Assembly (NCBI GenBank): GCA_021904315.1
Contig: CM038912.1
Location: 24,464,949-24,528,948 of the forward strand
DNA length: 64,000 bases
From: Sphagnum magellanicum
Taxonomy: Eukaryota > Streptophyta > Sphagnopsida > Sphagnales > Sphagnaceae
Direction: 5' to 3'
Below the pieces are notes generated by a model. It worked only from the letters and a program-made list of their open reading frames with translations, did not search any database and was not told the DNA's origin. Within the stretch, counting starts at the first letter, position 1; the number at the start of each line of letters is the position of its first letter. This document shows, piece by piece, positions 46,341 through 59,577 of the stretch. The position numbers and the translations under genes are program-made.

Positions 46341-47700
46341 ATCAACATTCCTAGCCTTTACATCTTCTGTTATCTCTAGTGGTGAGTACCAACTAGCCAT
46401 CTCATCAAACACAACATTTCTACTAACTTGCAACTTTCAAGTAAAAGGGTTGAAACATCTATGTCCCTTTTGTTCCAAGGAATATCCAATGAATATACAC
46501 TTCTCAACTTTTGGGTATAGTTTTGATATCTTCTCATCAGGAACATGCATGTTCTGGTGTGAAACATCTAGTTTCTTGCCTGTGAATTTTTCCTCAAGTG
46601 TCATGCCATGAACTACTACTGTGGGTGTTCAATTCATGATATAAATTGTTGTTTCTATCGCTTTCACCCAAAAATAATCAAGCAAATTTTTCTCATTTAA
46701 CATGGCATGTGTTATTTCTACAATGTGCTTGTTCTTCTTTTCAACAATTCCATTTTATTGTGGGGAATAACTACATGAATATTTCCTTTGAATTCCCTAT
46801 TCCTTCAAATATTCATTGAATTCATTTGAAAATTACTTTCCCCCTCCATCACACCTTAGGCATTTCATGGTGATGCCTTTATCTTTCTTCACCATTGCTT
46901 TGAAACTCAAAAAATGTTGAAACATTTCACCTTTGTGTTTCATGAAATAGACCGACACCTTCTTTGTGTGGCCATCAATGAAATTCATGTAGTACCTATA
47001 TCCTCCAATGGATTCCATCTTTGTGGTCCACACATCTAAATGGATCATTTCCAAAGGTTTGGAACTTACATGAGTTGTTTGAGCTAGGAATGGATGTCTA
47101 ACTTGTTTCCCCAACTTACATGCTTCACAAACTTTTGGCATCATCTCTTTTGTTCCAAATTTGGGAAGACCTCTAATAAGATTTTATTTTTCCATCAACT
47201 TAAGATCTTAGAGATTAACATGGGCAACTCGCTTGTGCCAAATTCCAATGTCTCCAATTCCTTTTCCATGTGTGAATAACATGGACTTCATTTTAGGCAT
47301 GTTCACATCCAAGGTGAGCATCTATTCATTCCTTTTCCCTTTTGCAATCAATTTGCCTTGGTTATTCATGTCTTCCACAAAGCATCCATTAAGGTTGAAT
47401 GTCCCTAGTAAACCTTGTGCCACCATTAAACCTACCGAAACCAAATTATTTGTTATGGTTGGAACATGAAGTACATCTTTCAAATACTTTGTTTGCTCAT
47501 TTTACATGGACAATGGCACCTTGCCAATTTGTGTGATGGATGTGTAGTGTCATCACCAATTTTCACAAACCTTAGTGTTTCCAAATCCTTTGTGTCTCTA
47601 AACCATTTTCCATGATTAGTCATGTGGTTTGAAGTTCCAAAATCCACATACTAGACATTATTATCTAATACACCTCCTATCATTGAATTTGCCATGTGTT
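46341..47700 (-). pseudogene. Copia protease and integrase region
   Basis: On the minus strand: protease remnant YVDFGTSNHMTNHGKW (47650-47605), where the usual catalytic DSG is DFG. Then the GAG-pre-integrase HHCC zinc motif (IWHKRVAHVNL, then CEACKLGKQVRHPF at about 47125-47085), integrase core IHLDVW...YYMNFIDGHTKK (47055-46960) and the C-terminal KCIFIGYSLEQKGHRCFNP block (about 46500-46440). Stops interrupt several sites, for example before NGIVEKKN. It would be inactive. Confidence 0.88.
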
Positions 47701-48625
47701 ACATCACAAATAGTTGTTCATCACCTTGATTCCTAGTTGATGCATAATTTATTTGTTGTAACTTTCCATTCCATGCATCATGTTCCCTTTGATAACAATT
47801 CTTTGCCATGTGCCTAAGTTTTCCATAGTAATATAATTTAAATCATTGTTTGATTGTTGCCCTCAATGATTTCCACCATGGCCCCTGTGACTTCCTCTTC
47901 CTTTAAAGTTTCCTCATCCATTTCCATGAGCCTGAATTTCATGTTAATGATGTTCACCATGCGAACTTCCATGTTGACCTCGAGATGAAATTTTACCTCC
48001 TTTACTTCTAATTTTACCTCTACTAGTATTTGAATAGAAGGTGCTTTATTGTGATCCTCCATTGGATGACATACCAACAATTCTCATCTCTTCACTTATA
48101 AGTAAGGTTATTAATTCTTGGAAAGTAGGGAATGGTTTTCAAATTACAATTGAAATTCGAAATTGGCTATAGTTTTTTCTAAGACCATTCAAGGTCACAA
48201 CCATTAGATTTTCATCATTTATAGGGGCTCTTATAGATGCAATAACATTTGCAAGGTTTTTCACCTTTGTAAAATAGTCACTAATGTTCATCTTATTTTT
48301 CTACGTATTATGCAATTTTTATTTGAGTTGCATTTCAAAGACTTGTGTATTGGTGTTATACAGCTTCATTAATGTATCCCAACCTTGCTTGGGTAATTTT
48401 GCATCTTGAATATGCACAATCATCAAATCAAACACACTCACAAAAAACCAATACAAAACTTTCTTAATTTTCTCATGCTAAGTTTTATTAGCTTGAATTT
48501 GTTGTTGTGTGGGGTTTTCTAGGAGAGGAGGTTCTTTTTCATCATTAATTATGAACTCCCAATAGCCTTTCCCCATCAAAAAATTCATAATCTTAAATTT
48601 GCACAATTGGAAATTATTCTTGTTT
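47701..48625 (-). pseudogene. Copia gag region
   Basis: Reads FQLCKFKIMNFLMGKGYWEF (about 48615-48556), a typical Copia Gag start region, then a UBN2-like stretch (QGWDTLMKLY, NTQVFEMQLK, VKNLANVIAS). The nucleocapsid knuckle at 47840-47796 reads YYYGKLRHMAKNC, with the first two knuckle cysteines replaced by tyrosine. Frames are broken by many stops. The expected N-terminal codons are missing or replaced by a TACCTA-rich sequence at 48625-48680. Confidence 0.8.
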
Positions 48626-49054
48626 AATATATGTAATAAGTACCTACCTAACCTACTAAGTATTACTTACCTACCTAAAGTATTCAAACAAAGGAGATAT
48701 GACCAGAAAACCAAATCTAACAAAAAAATTTCAGAAACTCATAGCTCTCACAAAACATATATATATATATTTTGAAATTTTAAAAACAAAAGCATCTTAT
48801 AACGCTTATAATCCCTCCAAGTTTCATTTTATGATTTTTTTACAATAAATCTAGATTCAAAGATCTAACTTTTGTAACCTTCAATGTGTTTTGATCTCCT
48901 TTCATTTCCTTTTTTTTTCTTTTCTTCATACTCTTTCCTTTCCTCTCTTATTTCTTACACTTGACAAACTCCTATGATATTATTAAAGACTTTCAAGTTT
49001 TAGTTCTAAAACGTTTCTAGCTTTAGATTACTTCAACTTCTTCATCAATAAACC

Positions 49055-49069
49055 TAAGCTTTAATACCA
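49055..49069 (-). other. Copia primer-binding site (initiator tRNA-Met type)
   Basis: On the element strand the bases next to the 5' LTR read TGGTATTAAAGCTT. The usual Copia site complementary to initiator tRNA-Met is TGGTATCAGAGC; two positions differ here. The location directly inside the LTR is correct. Confidence 0.75.
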
Positions 49070-49365
49070 TGTTAACAAATAGGAGATCTAGTCAAGTGTA
49101 AACATAGATCTTTATTAAAAGGAAACTAACACGTGATGTTCACAACATGGAACATCACATCAAGAACTCTTCAAGGTTTTTGTCACATCAAAAATACAAA
49201 CTTGTGTAATGAAGAAAAGAAAGCCAAACCATGAACACCAAGGTATTTAACTAAGAAACCAAACAAAAAATAATCAAAATAATTTAATCTAGTGAAAGTA
49301 ACCTAGTTACTTTCCTATTCTAGTAACTAATGAAAACCTAATTAGTTGAGCTTGAATTCTCAACA
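49070..49365 (-). repeat. Copia 5' LTR
   Basis: 296 bp, partner of 43035-43348, same ends TGTTAACAAATAGG and TCTCAACA on the plus strand. Confidence 0.9.
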
Positions 49366-52353
49366 CTTGGTAATATATGTAATAAGTACCTACCTAACCT
49401 ACAAGATATTACTTACTTACCTATAGGTACATAGAAGTAATTTGCAACAAATGTACATGCTTAACCTACAACCTACCTAGGTAGTTAATGAGACATGTAA
49501 GCATGTAGGCTACCTAAGTAGCTAGGTTGGATAGCTAGTGAAATTAAATTTAAATGGGGTGGCAAGGCAAGGCAAATTATGACTACCTACCTATTTATTG
49601 TCTACCTAAATGCAATAGGAGGTCCCTAGGTAAGTAATAGGTAGATATGTTAGGTCAAATGTAAGTTAGTAGGTTACTTAAACCAATTAAATATAGGTAG
49701 ATAGGTATTAAGTAATTAGGTAACTATGCAAGGTTTTAAGGTACGTACTTACTTGATTTTTGTTTAATCATGATGTCACGACTCACTACCTACTTAAATG
49801 ACTCACAACCTACTTATATTTTTCCTATTACTAACTACCTAGGTCTTCATAGGCTTTAAGTTAGGTAAGGAAGCTAATTAGACCTAAACTAGAATAACTA
49901 AGTAGGCTAAGCAAGCTACTTTAGCTTAGTAAGGGTTCAATTTTGTGGTATAAAATAATTAGTAATAGTTTTATGGCATTTTACATATTCATTACAATGC
50001 CATAAAATGCCACAAAATTAAAATTATACTTTTTATAATGTTTAAAATTATATCATAAAATGTCATTCATTTATAAATGATTCCATTTATGCCATTAAAT
50101 GTCATATAGTTTATATAATGCCATAATTAATATGAATGGATGGATTTAACGTGGAATATAGTATGAATGAATGATTTAATGTGCCAAATAATATGGATGA
50201 ATGGATGGTATGACATATAATAGTGGTAGCAATGTGTTGGCACAAAATTCAAATTTTGAATTATATTTGAAAATTACTTGAAACAATGTCAACTTGCATA
50301 GTTGAAAGTTAGTTGACATCCTAACTATAACACGTACTTCAACCATCCATGGATGAAAGGATTGCCTTTATATAACATTGTCATTCACTTTGAACTTTCT
50401 TTGTGCTTTAGTTTGATTTTTTCTCCCTTTTTACAGTTTATTTTGTTTTATCTTGCTTTTTTTTAAGCCCAACTTGTGTTTAAAAGTTTTAATCATGTAG
50501 TTTAATGTTAATTCATGAATTTTTTCAAGTGAGTGCATTGTACCTTTTGCAAGTGAGGAATTTCAAGTTTTTCATTTTGGGGTTATTGTTAAGTTGTTTT
50601 TAAAAAAATCATGTCCAAGCTATTTTCTTTTCTTTTCATTGCATTTTTTAAAAATTTAATAAACACATTAAAATCATATGGTGTTAAGGCAAGTGAACAT
50701 GAATAACATGAGGAGACAAGCTTATGGAGTTTGGAAGCTACCACCACACATGCCTCTAACAATTGCAAGTGCTTACAAATTATTTTCCTTTTTTGTTTTT
50801 TTTTGTTTTGTACCAAGATATTTCTTCTTTTATTTCTCCACCATATAACCTTTAGTTAAATTCTTTTTTTGTTAGTTTTTGTTTTGAACTCTTGCTAGTT
50901 TTTTTTCAACTAGGTATTTTTAAAAACTTTCATTAAGGTAACTAGGCTAGTTTTAGTACACTTAAGCACTTAGGGCAGTCTAAATCCAAGGGGAGGGCTC
51001 TTTTGCTTCTTGTGTCCAAGCAGATGTTGAACCTTTCCTCTTGGTGCATTTGAGGCACTAAAAATTGTTAAGAAAAAAATAGAAATGAAAAAGTTACGGC
51101 CCCCCAAAGTATGGGGGGCTCAAGAACTCAAAACAACAAACCACAACCAGTTTTTGAATAACCAAAAACTTCTTTTTATGTTGTTCTATTGCTATTATAG
51201 TTCCAAGATGATTTGTAGAACTTAAGGTGGTGCTCCTATAACACTTTAAATCATTTAAAATGAAGAAGAAATAAGAAATTTATGAGCTTTGAAAGTAGGA
51301 GGGGTCTAAATAGGAGGGAAAAAAAAAACATGTTTTGTAAGTATGGAAGTTGTTTTTTCCAACTTTCATTGGTTTTTCTTCTTTTCCAATTCCAAAACAA
51401 ACGCTTGGGCAATGAGAGGTAAACTTATGAACCTTTTCAACCATCAATGCAAGTAAGGTTTTGATTATGTTTGTTTTAATGAACTATTTTCAAATAAATT
51501 TCAACTATATAATTTCTTTTATATTTTGATTAGGTTTAACTAGATTTCAATTAGGTTTCAATTATATTTGTCAATTATGTATAAGGTAAGCCCATGATGT
51601 GTGCCATTTTTTTTTGTTATTTAATTCTAGTTTTTCTAGATTTCTAAGTGTTTTTGGTTAAACTTCCTTATTTTTGCATAGTAAATGATGATGTTTTTAT
51701 TGATCTTTAATGTGTACAGCTAATGCACAATTTTTTTTGGTGATGCATTATAACTTAAATTTTTATTAATTTTTCTCACTTTTAATAACTTTCATTTTCT
51801 TTAATTCAAAAATGAAGGGTGTAGCTATGAACAAGTCAAAAGATGTGGTGCAAGAAGGCAATAATCCAATTAAGCATGCTAACAACAAATTCACACCATT
51901 AATGCATAAGCATAAAACAACCACCTTATAGGAGAGTCATTTCATTGTTCCAATAAATGTTTGATTTATAACATTAAGATTTTCAAGATATAGATGGGAC
52001 CATTTCCTACTTGGGAATAATGTTTCTTTGCATAATTTTCAGATTATTATAGGTTTTGCATTTTTAGTTGATAATGTATAGGTAGACTATGTTTTTATTA
52101 TGGTTTGATTTTCTTTAGTTGATTTAAACTAGTTGTATTATCCCCATAGTCTAGTTTTAGTAGTGTTACAATTATGACTGTAATTTGTGTAAACTTGTAA
52201 TCTCAACTACATTTTAACTAATTTACATAAATTTTGACTTTTTTTCAACTTTTTTTCAACTTGCTTTCAATTACCTTGTAGTTGATCTCCTTACTTTGGT
52301 TTGATTTCACATATGTTGGATGACCTACAAACAACAAGATGCCGTGTCATGCA
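49366..52353. other. AT-rich intergenic stretch with TACCTA phrases
   Basis: 49371-49900 is rich in TACCTACCTAA and TAGGTAGG phrases, like 42790-43030. 49371-49422 is a close direct repeat of 48625-48677 inside the Copia element. 50000-50230 has ATGCCATAAAATG-type phrases repeated. 50400-52350 is T-rich with no recognised gene. Confidence 0.45.
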
Positions 52354-52358
52354 AATGT

Positions 52359-53402
52359 TGTCACAACCCTAGCCTTGGGCTTGTGACCAAAGCAAGGGCA
52401 TGGAAAGGTGTGCCTGAAAGTGCAACTCGGGAATCGCATTCACATTCCCAAGAGCACAAGAAAGTGTGAGGGAATGAGCCCACACACTCCCAAGTGGACT
52501 CCCACTTTGGGAGTTGGAGTCCATTTGAAGTCCCAAACGTTCATAGAGTCATTTCAAAGGTCAAAACTCATTGGATTAAAAAGGTCATTAAGGTCTTAAG
52601 GTCACTATTATTAATCTTACTATGACTGGTGGGTTTAGTGTTGAAAGCGTGAACCCAATTTGTTCAATTGTTGATGTTTTTGCCAGGTAGAACCAATTCC
52701 ATCACAGATGAGAAAGGATTACCACCAGAAACTTCTTAAGATGCAAATGTTTAAAATGAGCTTGCATGATCCATTTGAGTACTTATAACACAAGTTATGG
52801 CCGAAAGAAGGGCTAGGAGTCAAAGTGTCAATTTGACTCCTAACCACTAAAACTCAAAAAATCGCCCTAATTTATGTGCGTTCAGGTGATGTGCCACACA
52901 TTGTTGAAAAAATCATGACAAGGGATACAACTTTGTTTTAGGCCTCATCTCAATCAAAGGTCTACACAAGAAGTTATGGGCCTCCAAAGTGTTGGGAATC
53001 CCAATTTTGGGAATTTCAGGACTTTCGACTTAGGAGTCCTAAGAAAAATGACATTTGAGTGCAACCCATATGGCCAATCATGAAAAATACTATAAGGAGG
53101 AAGGTGGAGGCTTCCCCTAAGTCCAGGCTATGATGAATCTTGTGAGTCCATGTATGCCTATAGTTCATTTGTGCACCAAAAGTGTTTCAACTATGCACTA
53201 ACCAACTTGTTCTTTGGTTTGTGCAAATCCACATGAATAATTGATCAATTTGTCACTTGTCCTAATCCCCATTTCAAAGCTCCAACACACCCTTCTTACC
53301 CTCGAAGTGTTATGAACTATGCAGCATACCCCAACTCCTTTTTCCAATGTTTTCATTTTCGAACTCACATTTGAATCTTTCACGGAATTTGGGGGTGCAT
53401 CA
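52359..53402 (+). mobile_element. Solo LTR, copy 3
   Basis: 1044 bp starting TGTCACAACCCTAGCCTTGG and ending GGGGGTGCATCA. Flanking pentamers are AATGT (52354-52358) and AGTGT (53403-53407), one transition apart. It aligns with copy 1 throughout (CACACTCCCAAGTGGACTCC, ACTATAAGGAGGAAGGTGG and the CTCCAACACACCC end). It is slightly longer because of an insert near 52590-52720. No internal genes follow, so it is a solo LTR. Confidence 0.85.
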
Positions 53403-53407
53403 AGTGT

Positions 53408-56400
53408 GTAACATAAGTGTCCACATGGCGTAATATCATATGCTAACATTTTTAATAAATCAATAATTTCAAGATTTTGAGACCATACACATGGCACATG
53501 TCAAATACTTTAGTTTGATGGTGGACCATAATTGCCCATGTGACATATGTCAATATTTGATTAGTTATAATATAATTGAATAATTTCTAAAATTCCATGC
53601 CCTTCGTCAATGACATGACATGAATGTTGCATTAGTTGTAATATAATTGAAAGATAATCATAATTCCAATTCCACACCCCCAAATGACATGACACATAGG
53701 TGGATGAAGTTCATCCATTGACTTGCCAACATGGAGTCAATTAGGTCAAATAATCACTTTACAATTGAAATGTTGTGTCAATTGAAATGTATGTCATTTT
53801 CAACTAAAATGTTGTCATGTCAACATTATCCCACAAATTGACATGTGTATGTTGTTTTTCAACTATGTTATAAGGTTGACTCAACATTGTTGACTATTTT
53901 GGAAATTAGTTGACAATGTCATTTTTGAGTTGCAAAAAACATTTTGTAGTTCAAATTGATGTTTTAACTATAAATGATAGTTGGGAAATGTTATCTAAAT
54001 TTAGTAACAAGTTGATAATATAAACAAGTTGTTAAAAAACTAATAGGTGTCATAACCTGTTATTTAAACTAACATGTAGTATTAACCTAACCAATTAACT
54101 AAACTTGGTAGGTAATGATTGGGTTAAAAATATAGGTTGACATGCTAGGCAACAAGTAATCAATAGAACCTATACTTGGCAGAACTGGTAGTTGGACATG
54201 TAGTTAGGTAAAGTGTACTTTTTGAAATTTTAAATTGTTAGTCTAAGTACTAGTTAATGATTATTTATTATGGTCAATTATGACTGTTGTATTTTGAATT
54301 GGGTAGTATAAGATTAGGAAGACAAACTTGTTGAGGGATTTTTGGATTTCATTGATGATTATGTGTTTCACTCTTCAATAATGGAACATGGATCATTCTT
54401 CTTTCAGCCTATTTCCTTCAAGTTTGAGCAATGTGTGTGCATGTTAGTTTAGGATTTGTAGTAGTTTAAATTTTAGTTTGTATGTTATGTACCTATTGTT
54501 GCTTTGGGAACCTATTGTTGAAAAATCTAGAAATGAATTAACCTTAATGGGAATTGAAAAACCCCATTAACATTTGGTGACCATGCAATGGATTAGAATT
54601 CACAAGTAATCTAGCTTAGAATTTTTGGTTAGATTTAATAGTTTAGTAGATTAGGTTTGAAAAGCGATCATGCTTCAAATTTTGATTTGTCACATGTTTG
54701 TTTGTTTTGTGTAAATTTTAGGATTCAAGTTTTTAATCTTGATTTGGTTTATAAACCTTAGGAATAGGTTGAGGTCAGTGTAGAGTTTTTGAAGATGGAT
54801 AGGCGCCCAATTTGTAAAAAAAAATTTATACAAACTTTTGACTATTGGGAGGGGTTGTTTTAAAATATATATATATATTGTTAAAAAATAATGCAAAGGT
54901 TGTCCTATAACCTATTGATTTCAGAAGATCAAGAATAATCACTAATAGTTTAAGAAAATAGTTAGAATAGCTCAGACATCAACTTGTTCAGGAATATGCA
55001 CAAAAATAAGATGAATAACAAGTGCAACCTATGGGAGATGAACCTATGAATGCACCAAACATAGATGCAACATAGAGGGGAAAAATCAATGAACAACGTC
55101 AAAATGTAGCAGAATTGGTTATGTAGAGAAACCTAGTAGCATTCTCAACCACTCATAAAAAAAAATCACAAACAATAACTTAATTGAAGGTGGTGAATGT
55201 TCATAATGATGACAATCATGAACTTATTTAACTGTTTGATGAAGTCATATCTATTCAACAACCATGGTGATTTGCAACATCAAGTTATAATCTACCCAAA
55301 ACTAATGCATTTACAACAATTACAACATCTGTTAGTTTTCAAAACCAACTTTCATATACCAACATTCATTTGGTACCCACTAATTCGGAGATGGAACAAC
55401 TTCACCTACTCAATATGTTGGAATAGTTTCGTCATGTTGACTGAAGACCGTTTAATCAATCAGTTTTTATACCACATGTTGAACCTGTTGAACCTAGAGC
55501 AACACCCACAGTCATTTGATAGGGAATTATTTATCCACAAGGCACCTAACCAATGAAATTAATACTCGGTCCAAGTGAAAGATCACAAGTTCCACATCAC
55601 ATACCAGTTTCAAGAAGATACAAAGGTGTTGGAATTATAACATGTTCATATTGTTCTAAAATGGGACACATGTTCAATTGCTACCCATTTATTGATGATA
55701 GATTAAAGTAGTTATTTAGGGAGGAGGTGATGAATGTTCATCAACATGTTCTTCCAACCACTACAATAATAGTACCCAATGTGTCTATATTAGGAACTCA
55801 AGCCATGAATCCTAGTATAGTTCATACAACAATACCTATTAATTATCAAACAACTTGGTCACAACCTATTACACCAATTGTACTAAGTAAAACCAGTATG
55901 CTACCTACTTCAACATATCCAATGTAAGATAATGTCATACCCCCTTTTGGGCCTTTAGGTCTTAGTTTGTATCAAGCAAATCCAATTATGACAAAAAGAC
56001 TTGATTATTTGATCTTTAGGAATTATACAGGTTTTGTACTTGGGAATGTGTACCCAATACCTGAATAACCTATTGTACCACCAACATATATACCATACTC
56101 TATTGGTAATCAGTTTCCTATAGTGGTTCAACCAGTGTTTAGCAATGATAGACAATCTGATCAGCAACCTGTTATTGCATCAATGCCAACCACTGTATAG
56201 GTTATTATTAGTTTACCAACTCATATACCCAAAGGTTTTGATCACCAACCACCAGATGGAAGACAACTTGGAGATTCACCTAAAGGAAATCCACCTTGAG
56301 GAGATCCACTGGAGGATCCACCTTTTAATCCACATGTTGGATCTTTTGGATGGCTAGCACATGATCCATTAATGATTGTGGAACATGTAACCTAGGTGGA

Positions 56401-56814
56401 GATAGACCAATAATGTAACCCAAAAGGAGATATAACAATAATCAATGAATTGGATTTAACACCTGGCAATTCGTGGACTTTAGAACATCGTTGGCTAATG
56501 CACTAGTCTTAACTTGAGCAATAGTCACAAGCTTATGATGGGATGGGGTCATGGTGGTTTATTTTTCAAATTTGTTGATAGGTGATGAATGTGGATAATC
56601 TCCTCCAGATTGTCCGTGTTTGTTGGGTATTCAACTATAGAAAAATTTTCCACTAAATGAAAATTGTGGCAATTGGTTAGTTGATGGACAACCTTCACTC
56701 AAAGATGGCAACATTGGCGAATGGTTTACTGCAACAAACTTTTTTGTCCTTGTGGGCAATGGAGATATGTTAACAACTTTGTATATCACTGTGCAATACC
56801 TACTTATAGCACTA
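53408..56814. other. AT-rich stretch with a gag-like CCHC remnant
   Basis: 53410-54900 shows nothing recognisable except a short (TA)n at about 54856-54870. 54900-56400 is less random; see the separate entry for 55590-56400. Confidence 0.45.
55590..56400 (+). pseudogene. Decayed gag-like sequence with CCHC zinc knuckle
   Basis: At about 55640-55685 the plus strand reads CSYCSKMGHMFNC, a CX2CX4HX4C retroviral-type knuckle found in retroelement Gag and some host proteins. After a stop the same frame continues (from about 55727: MMNVHQHVLPTTTIIVPN) into a Pro/Thr/Tyr-rich region. That region has GDSPKGNPP- and EDPPFNPHVGSFGWLAHDP-like stretches in shifting frames to about 56390. This resembles the proline-rich tail of plant retroelement Gag proteins. 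No protease or polymerase follows, so the rest of the element is gone or unrecognisable. Confidence 0.5.
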
Positions 56815-57060
56815 CAAGTGCAGGAAGCTTATGGTGAAAATTGTTTTACAACTGTAGGAAGTTTGCAGTGAGAATTGTTTTATAAACAAAGGAAGTTTCG
56901 GGTGAGAATCAATGCCTTGTAGGAAGCTTGTAGTGAGAATTGCCCTACAAATGCAAGAAGCTTGCGGTGAAAATTACTTTACAAATGTAGGAAGTTTATA
57001 GTGAGAATTGTTCTACAAATGCGGGAAGCTTGGGGTGAAAGCTATTGAGCTAAAGTAACT
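56815..57060 (+). repeat. 34-bp minisatellite
   Basis: Seven units start at 56821, 56855, 56889, 56920, 56954, 56988 and 57022; spacing is 34 except for one of 31. The unit is about AGGAAGCTTGCGGTGAGAAT followed by TGTTCTACAAATG. As 34 is not a multiple of three, it is not a protein repeat. Confidence 0.88.
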
Positions 57061-59560
57061 TGCTGAATTAATTCACTTACTAACTAAGATTAATTTGTAG
57101 TGAAATGAAATTGGATTAAGGAAAATGAAAGGTTCATTTGTGTACATATGTTCAGGACATGTGATAAAAGCTCGCGAGTTTGCAGCTAGAAAATTAATTC
57201 ATTTACTCACTAGGATTAATTTTCACACGTACTAATTAGAATTAGAAAATGCTCGATATATGAAATAACACCACAATCTTTGGCACATTTACAAGCTTAA
57301 TTAAATTTATCAAAGTGGTGTACAATATTCCAAATCAATTCATCGATGAATTGTCAGTGGTGTTTCAAACATCATCAATTAAATGGAGGTACAAGGAAAT
57401 ATGCAAGGAATGGCCAACATGTGCATTCATGCAAGTAATTACTATCTTGCCATGCATATGTTGAAGATTTGATTTTGTTGAAATTGGCAATAGCCCATTT
57501 ATTATTTCTAGAGTCCTTCATGGGTGGCCTCAAAAAGTAGATACACTTAGTGCTTAATTTAGTAAGGTTGTTGCATATGTTTAAATTGAATCAAATTTGA
57601 TCTAACATCTAGGAAATTGGATAATGATTAAGAATCAAAGCCATCCACGGTAATCCTAGTACAACTCTACAAGGGAAATCGTTTACTTGTATATGGTGGG
57701 TGAACGGTCCTATAAAATTGCAATTATATTTTAAAAATTTAGCAATTTTGAGTGAACTAATATCAGGCAATTTGAAATATGAATCAGTTCAATATATATC
57801 TTTTAAAAAAACATCTTAGAATTAAATTTGTGGATCACTTCAATGACCTTTTTTGGGATAATTTTTCATTATTTTTTGATAAAAAGCTTGGGAACTCGTT
57901 TATGAGATTTCAATGCAATATTGATAAGATTTGGTGACTTGTAGACCCAAAAACAATTTTGAAATATAGGGAAACAAATTCATCATTTCACAATCTTTAT
58001 TTTCCCAGAAAAAATTCATGACTCATATTTATAATGAGCAAACTTGTTGTTAGTCAGATCTTCATGCAATGACATATACTAGAGGCCATTGGTGTTTTTT
58101 GCCTCATTTTTGCTTGGGAGCACCCAAATCACCTTACGTAACAACAACCACATGATTTTCATAATTTTTGTCCTATTCAAGCATCAACATACAAATGAAA
58201 AGCTTTGTTGGGGCACTTAAGATAAAGAACAAAATCCAAAAGTTAATTTTGGACTAGTCAGTAGTTCCAAATACAGATTCAGTTTTCATTACCAAGTATA
58301 ATTTTCATTAATACAGTTTGACCATATGAAATGAGTCCAAGGGTAAACTGATCAAGCTCACAATTTTCTTGGTCTTATATGTGATAATGTTGTCTAGTCA
58401 TTTGGAGGTATGGCAAGCTATCTTTAGAGCATTTCTTTGGCAAATCTTTCACCAAGCCATTGTAGGAGTTTCTTCTCATCACTGTTCCTTCTTGGTGCCA
58501 ACGGCAAATATAATTGCCAACTTGTTTTTTTTGGCCCTATTTATAAATTTTTTTTTTTTGCATGTAATGAACATTGCCATCAAGTTCACTGTCTTTCATG
58601 GTACCAAGAACTTGTGAATCATATAGGAGGCACTTTTCTCACATGCATGCAATTGAATAAACTTGGAGGGTTGCAAGTTTTGCAAGTGAACGGTGGGTGA
58701 ATTTGGGTTGCAAAGTAGCAAAGGACCCATCCAATAACAAGTGCCATGGCTTTAGCTCCATTAGAAGGTTCGTATTTTTATACCCAATCCTCAAATGTAA
58801 TTACTTCTATTCTAAGTTATAAACCACAATCAAGCTTACATTGCACCACCGCATATGTCCATTTCCAATGGCCTCTCCATTGACATGCCTCTTGTGTGGT
58901 TGGCCAATGAACACAAAACAACTTGAGTATGTAAAGGAATCAAAGCAACATAGGTGTCTTGAACCTCTCGCTTAAGATCAATCTTGGCAACATCATTTAG
59001 TTGCGACATTTAGGTGCATGGTTGAGTTGCTAATCGAAGATGGGTTTTATTGCACACACTTGTGTGAAGACTATAATTGTCAAGCACACAATATTCTATG
59101 GTGGGTACATTTGCCTAAATGTGAATGCAACTTAAAATTAAATGGCACTTTCAATTTAAAATTTGCTATGCTGAAAAAAGGAGATATTGTGCTTGTTTTT
59201 TCAGACATCCACATGTTCTTCAGTTGTATTGTTATTGCAAGGCAAGGGAGCGGATAGTTAGTGCCATGGCTAAGTACAGGCATTAAATCCTTGGTTGCAA
59301 GAAATAATGTAAAGTAGTAACATACACTAGGATATTGTTACAATGGGTCAATTTTTTGTAATATGGGTATGGATTTGCTTCAAATGCCAATAGGTGTTGT
59401 GACACGCAACCATGCACTATGTATTCACACACACAATGTTAATATGAATATTTGTTCACATATGTTTATATTTGCCAAAGGTTCTTTGCAAGTTCATACC
59501 TGAAGTTCATATGTGCATTGTATACAAAAGTCCCAAGGCTATAGACTCATCATTTTGAAA
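57061..59560. other. AT-rich intergenic stretch
   Basis: No gene recognised. TAATTCA(C/T)TTACT.ACTA.GATTAATTT occurs twice (about 57068 and 57192). Open frames at 58369-58700 and 59018-59283 have no recognisable motif. Confidence 0.4.
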
Positions 59561-59577
59561 AAAAAAAAAGAATTGTA

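Larger units (their letters stand above)
43035..49365 (-). mobile_element. Ty1/Copia retrotransposon, decayed, with two nested insertions
   Basis: Both LTRs, a primer-binding site, a polypurine tract and the domain order gag, protease, integrase, reverse transcriptase, RNase H on the minus strand identify a Copia element. Integrase before reverse transcriptase separates it from Ty3/Gypsy. Total 6.3 kb. Removing the MITE (155 bp) and solo LTR (913 bp) leaves about 5.25 kb, normal for the family. Frameshifts and stops occur throughout. The outer flanks (TTTAA left, CTTGG right) do not match, so no TSD is visible; an end may have been rearranged. Confidence 0.92.
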
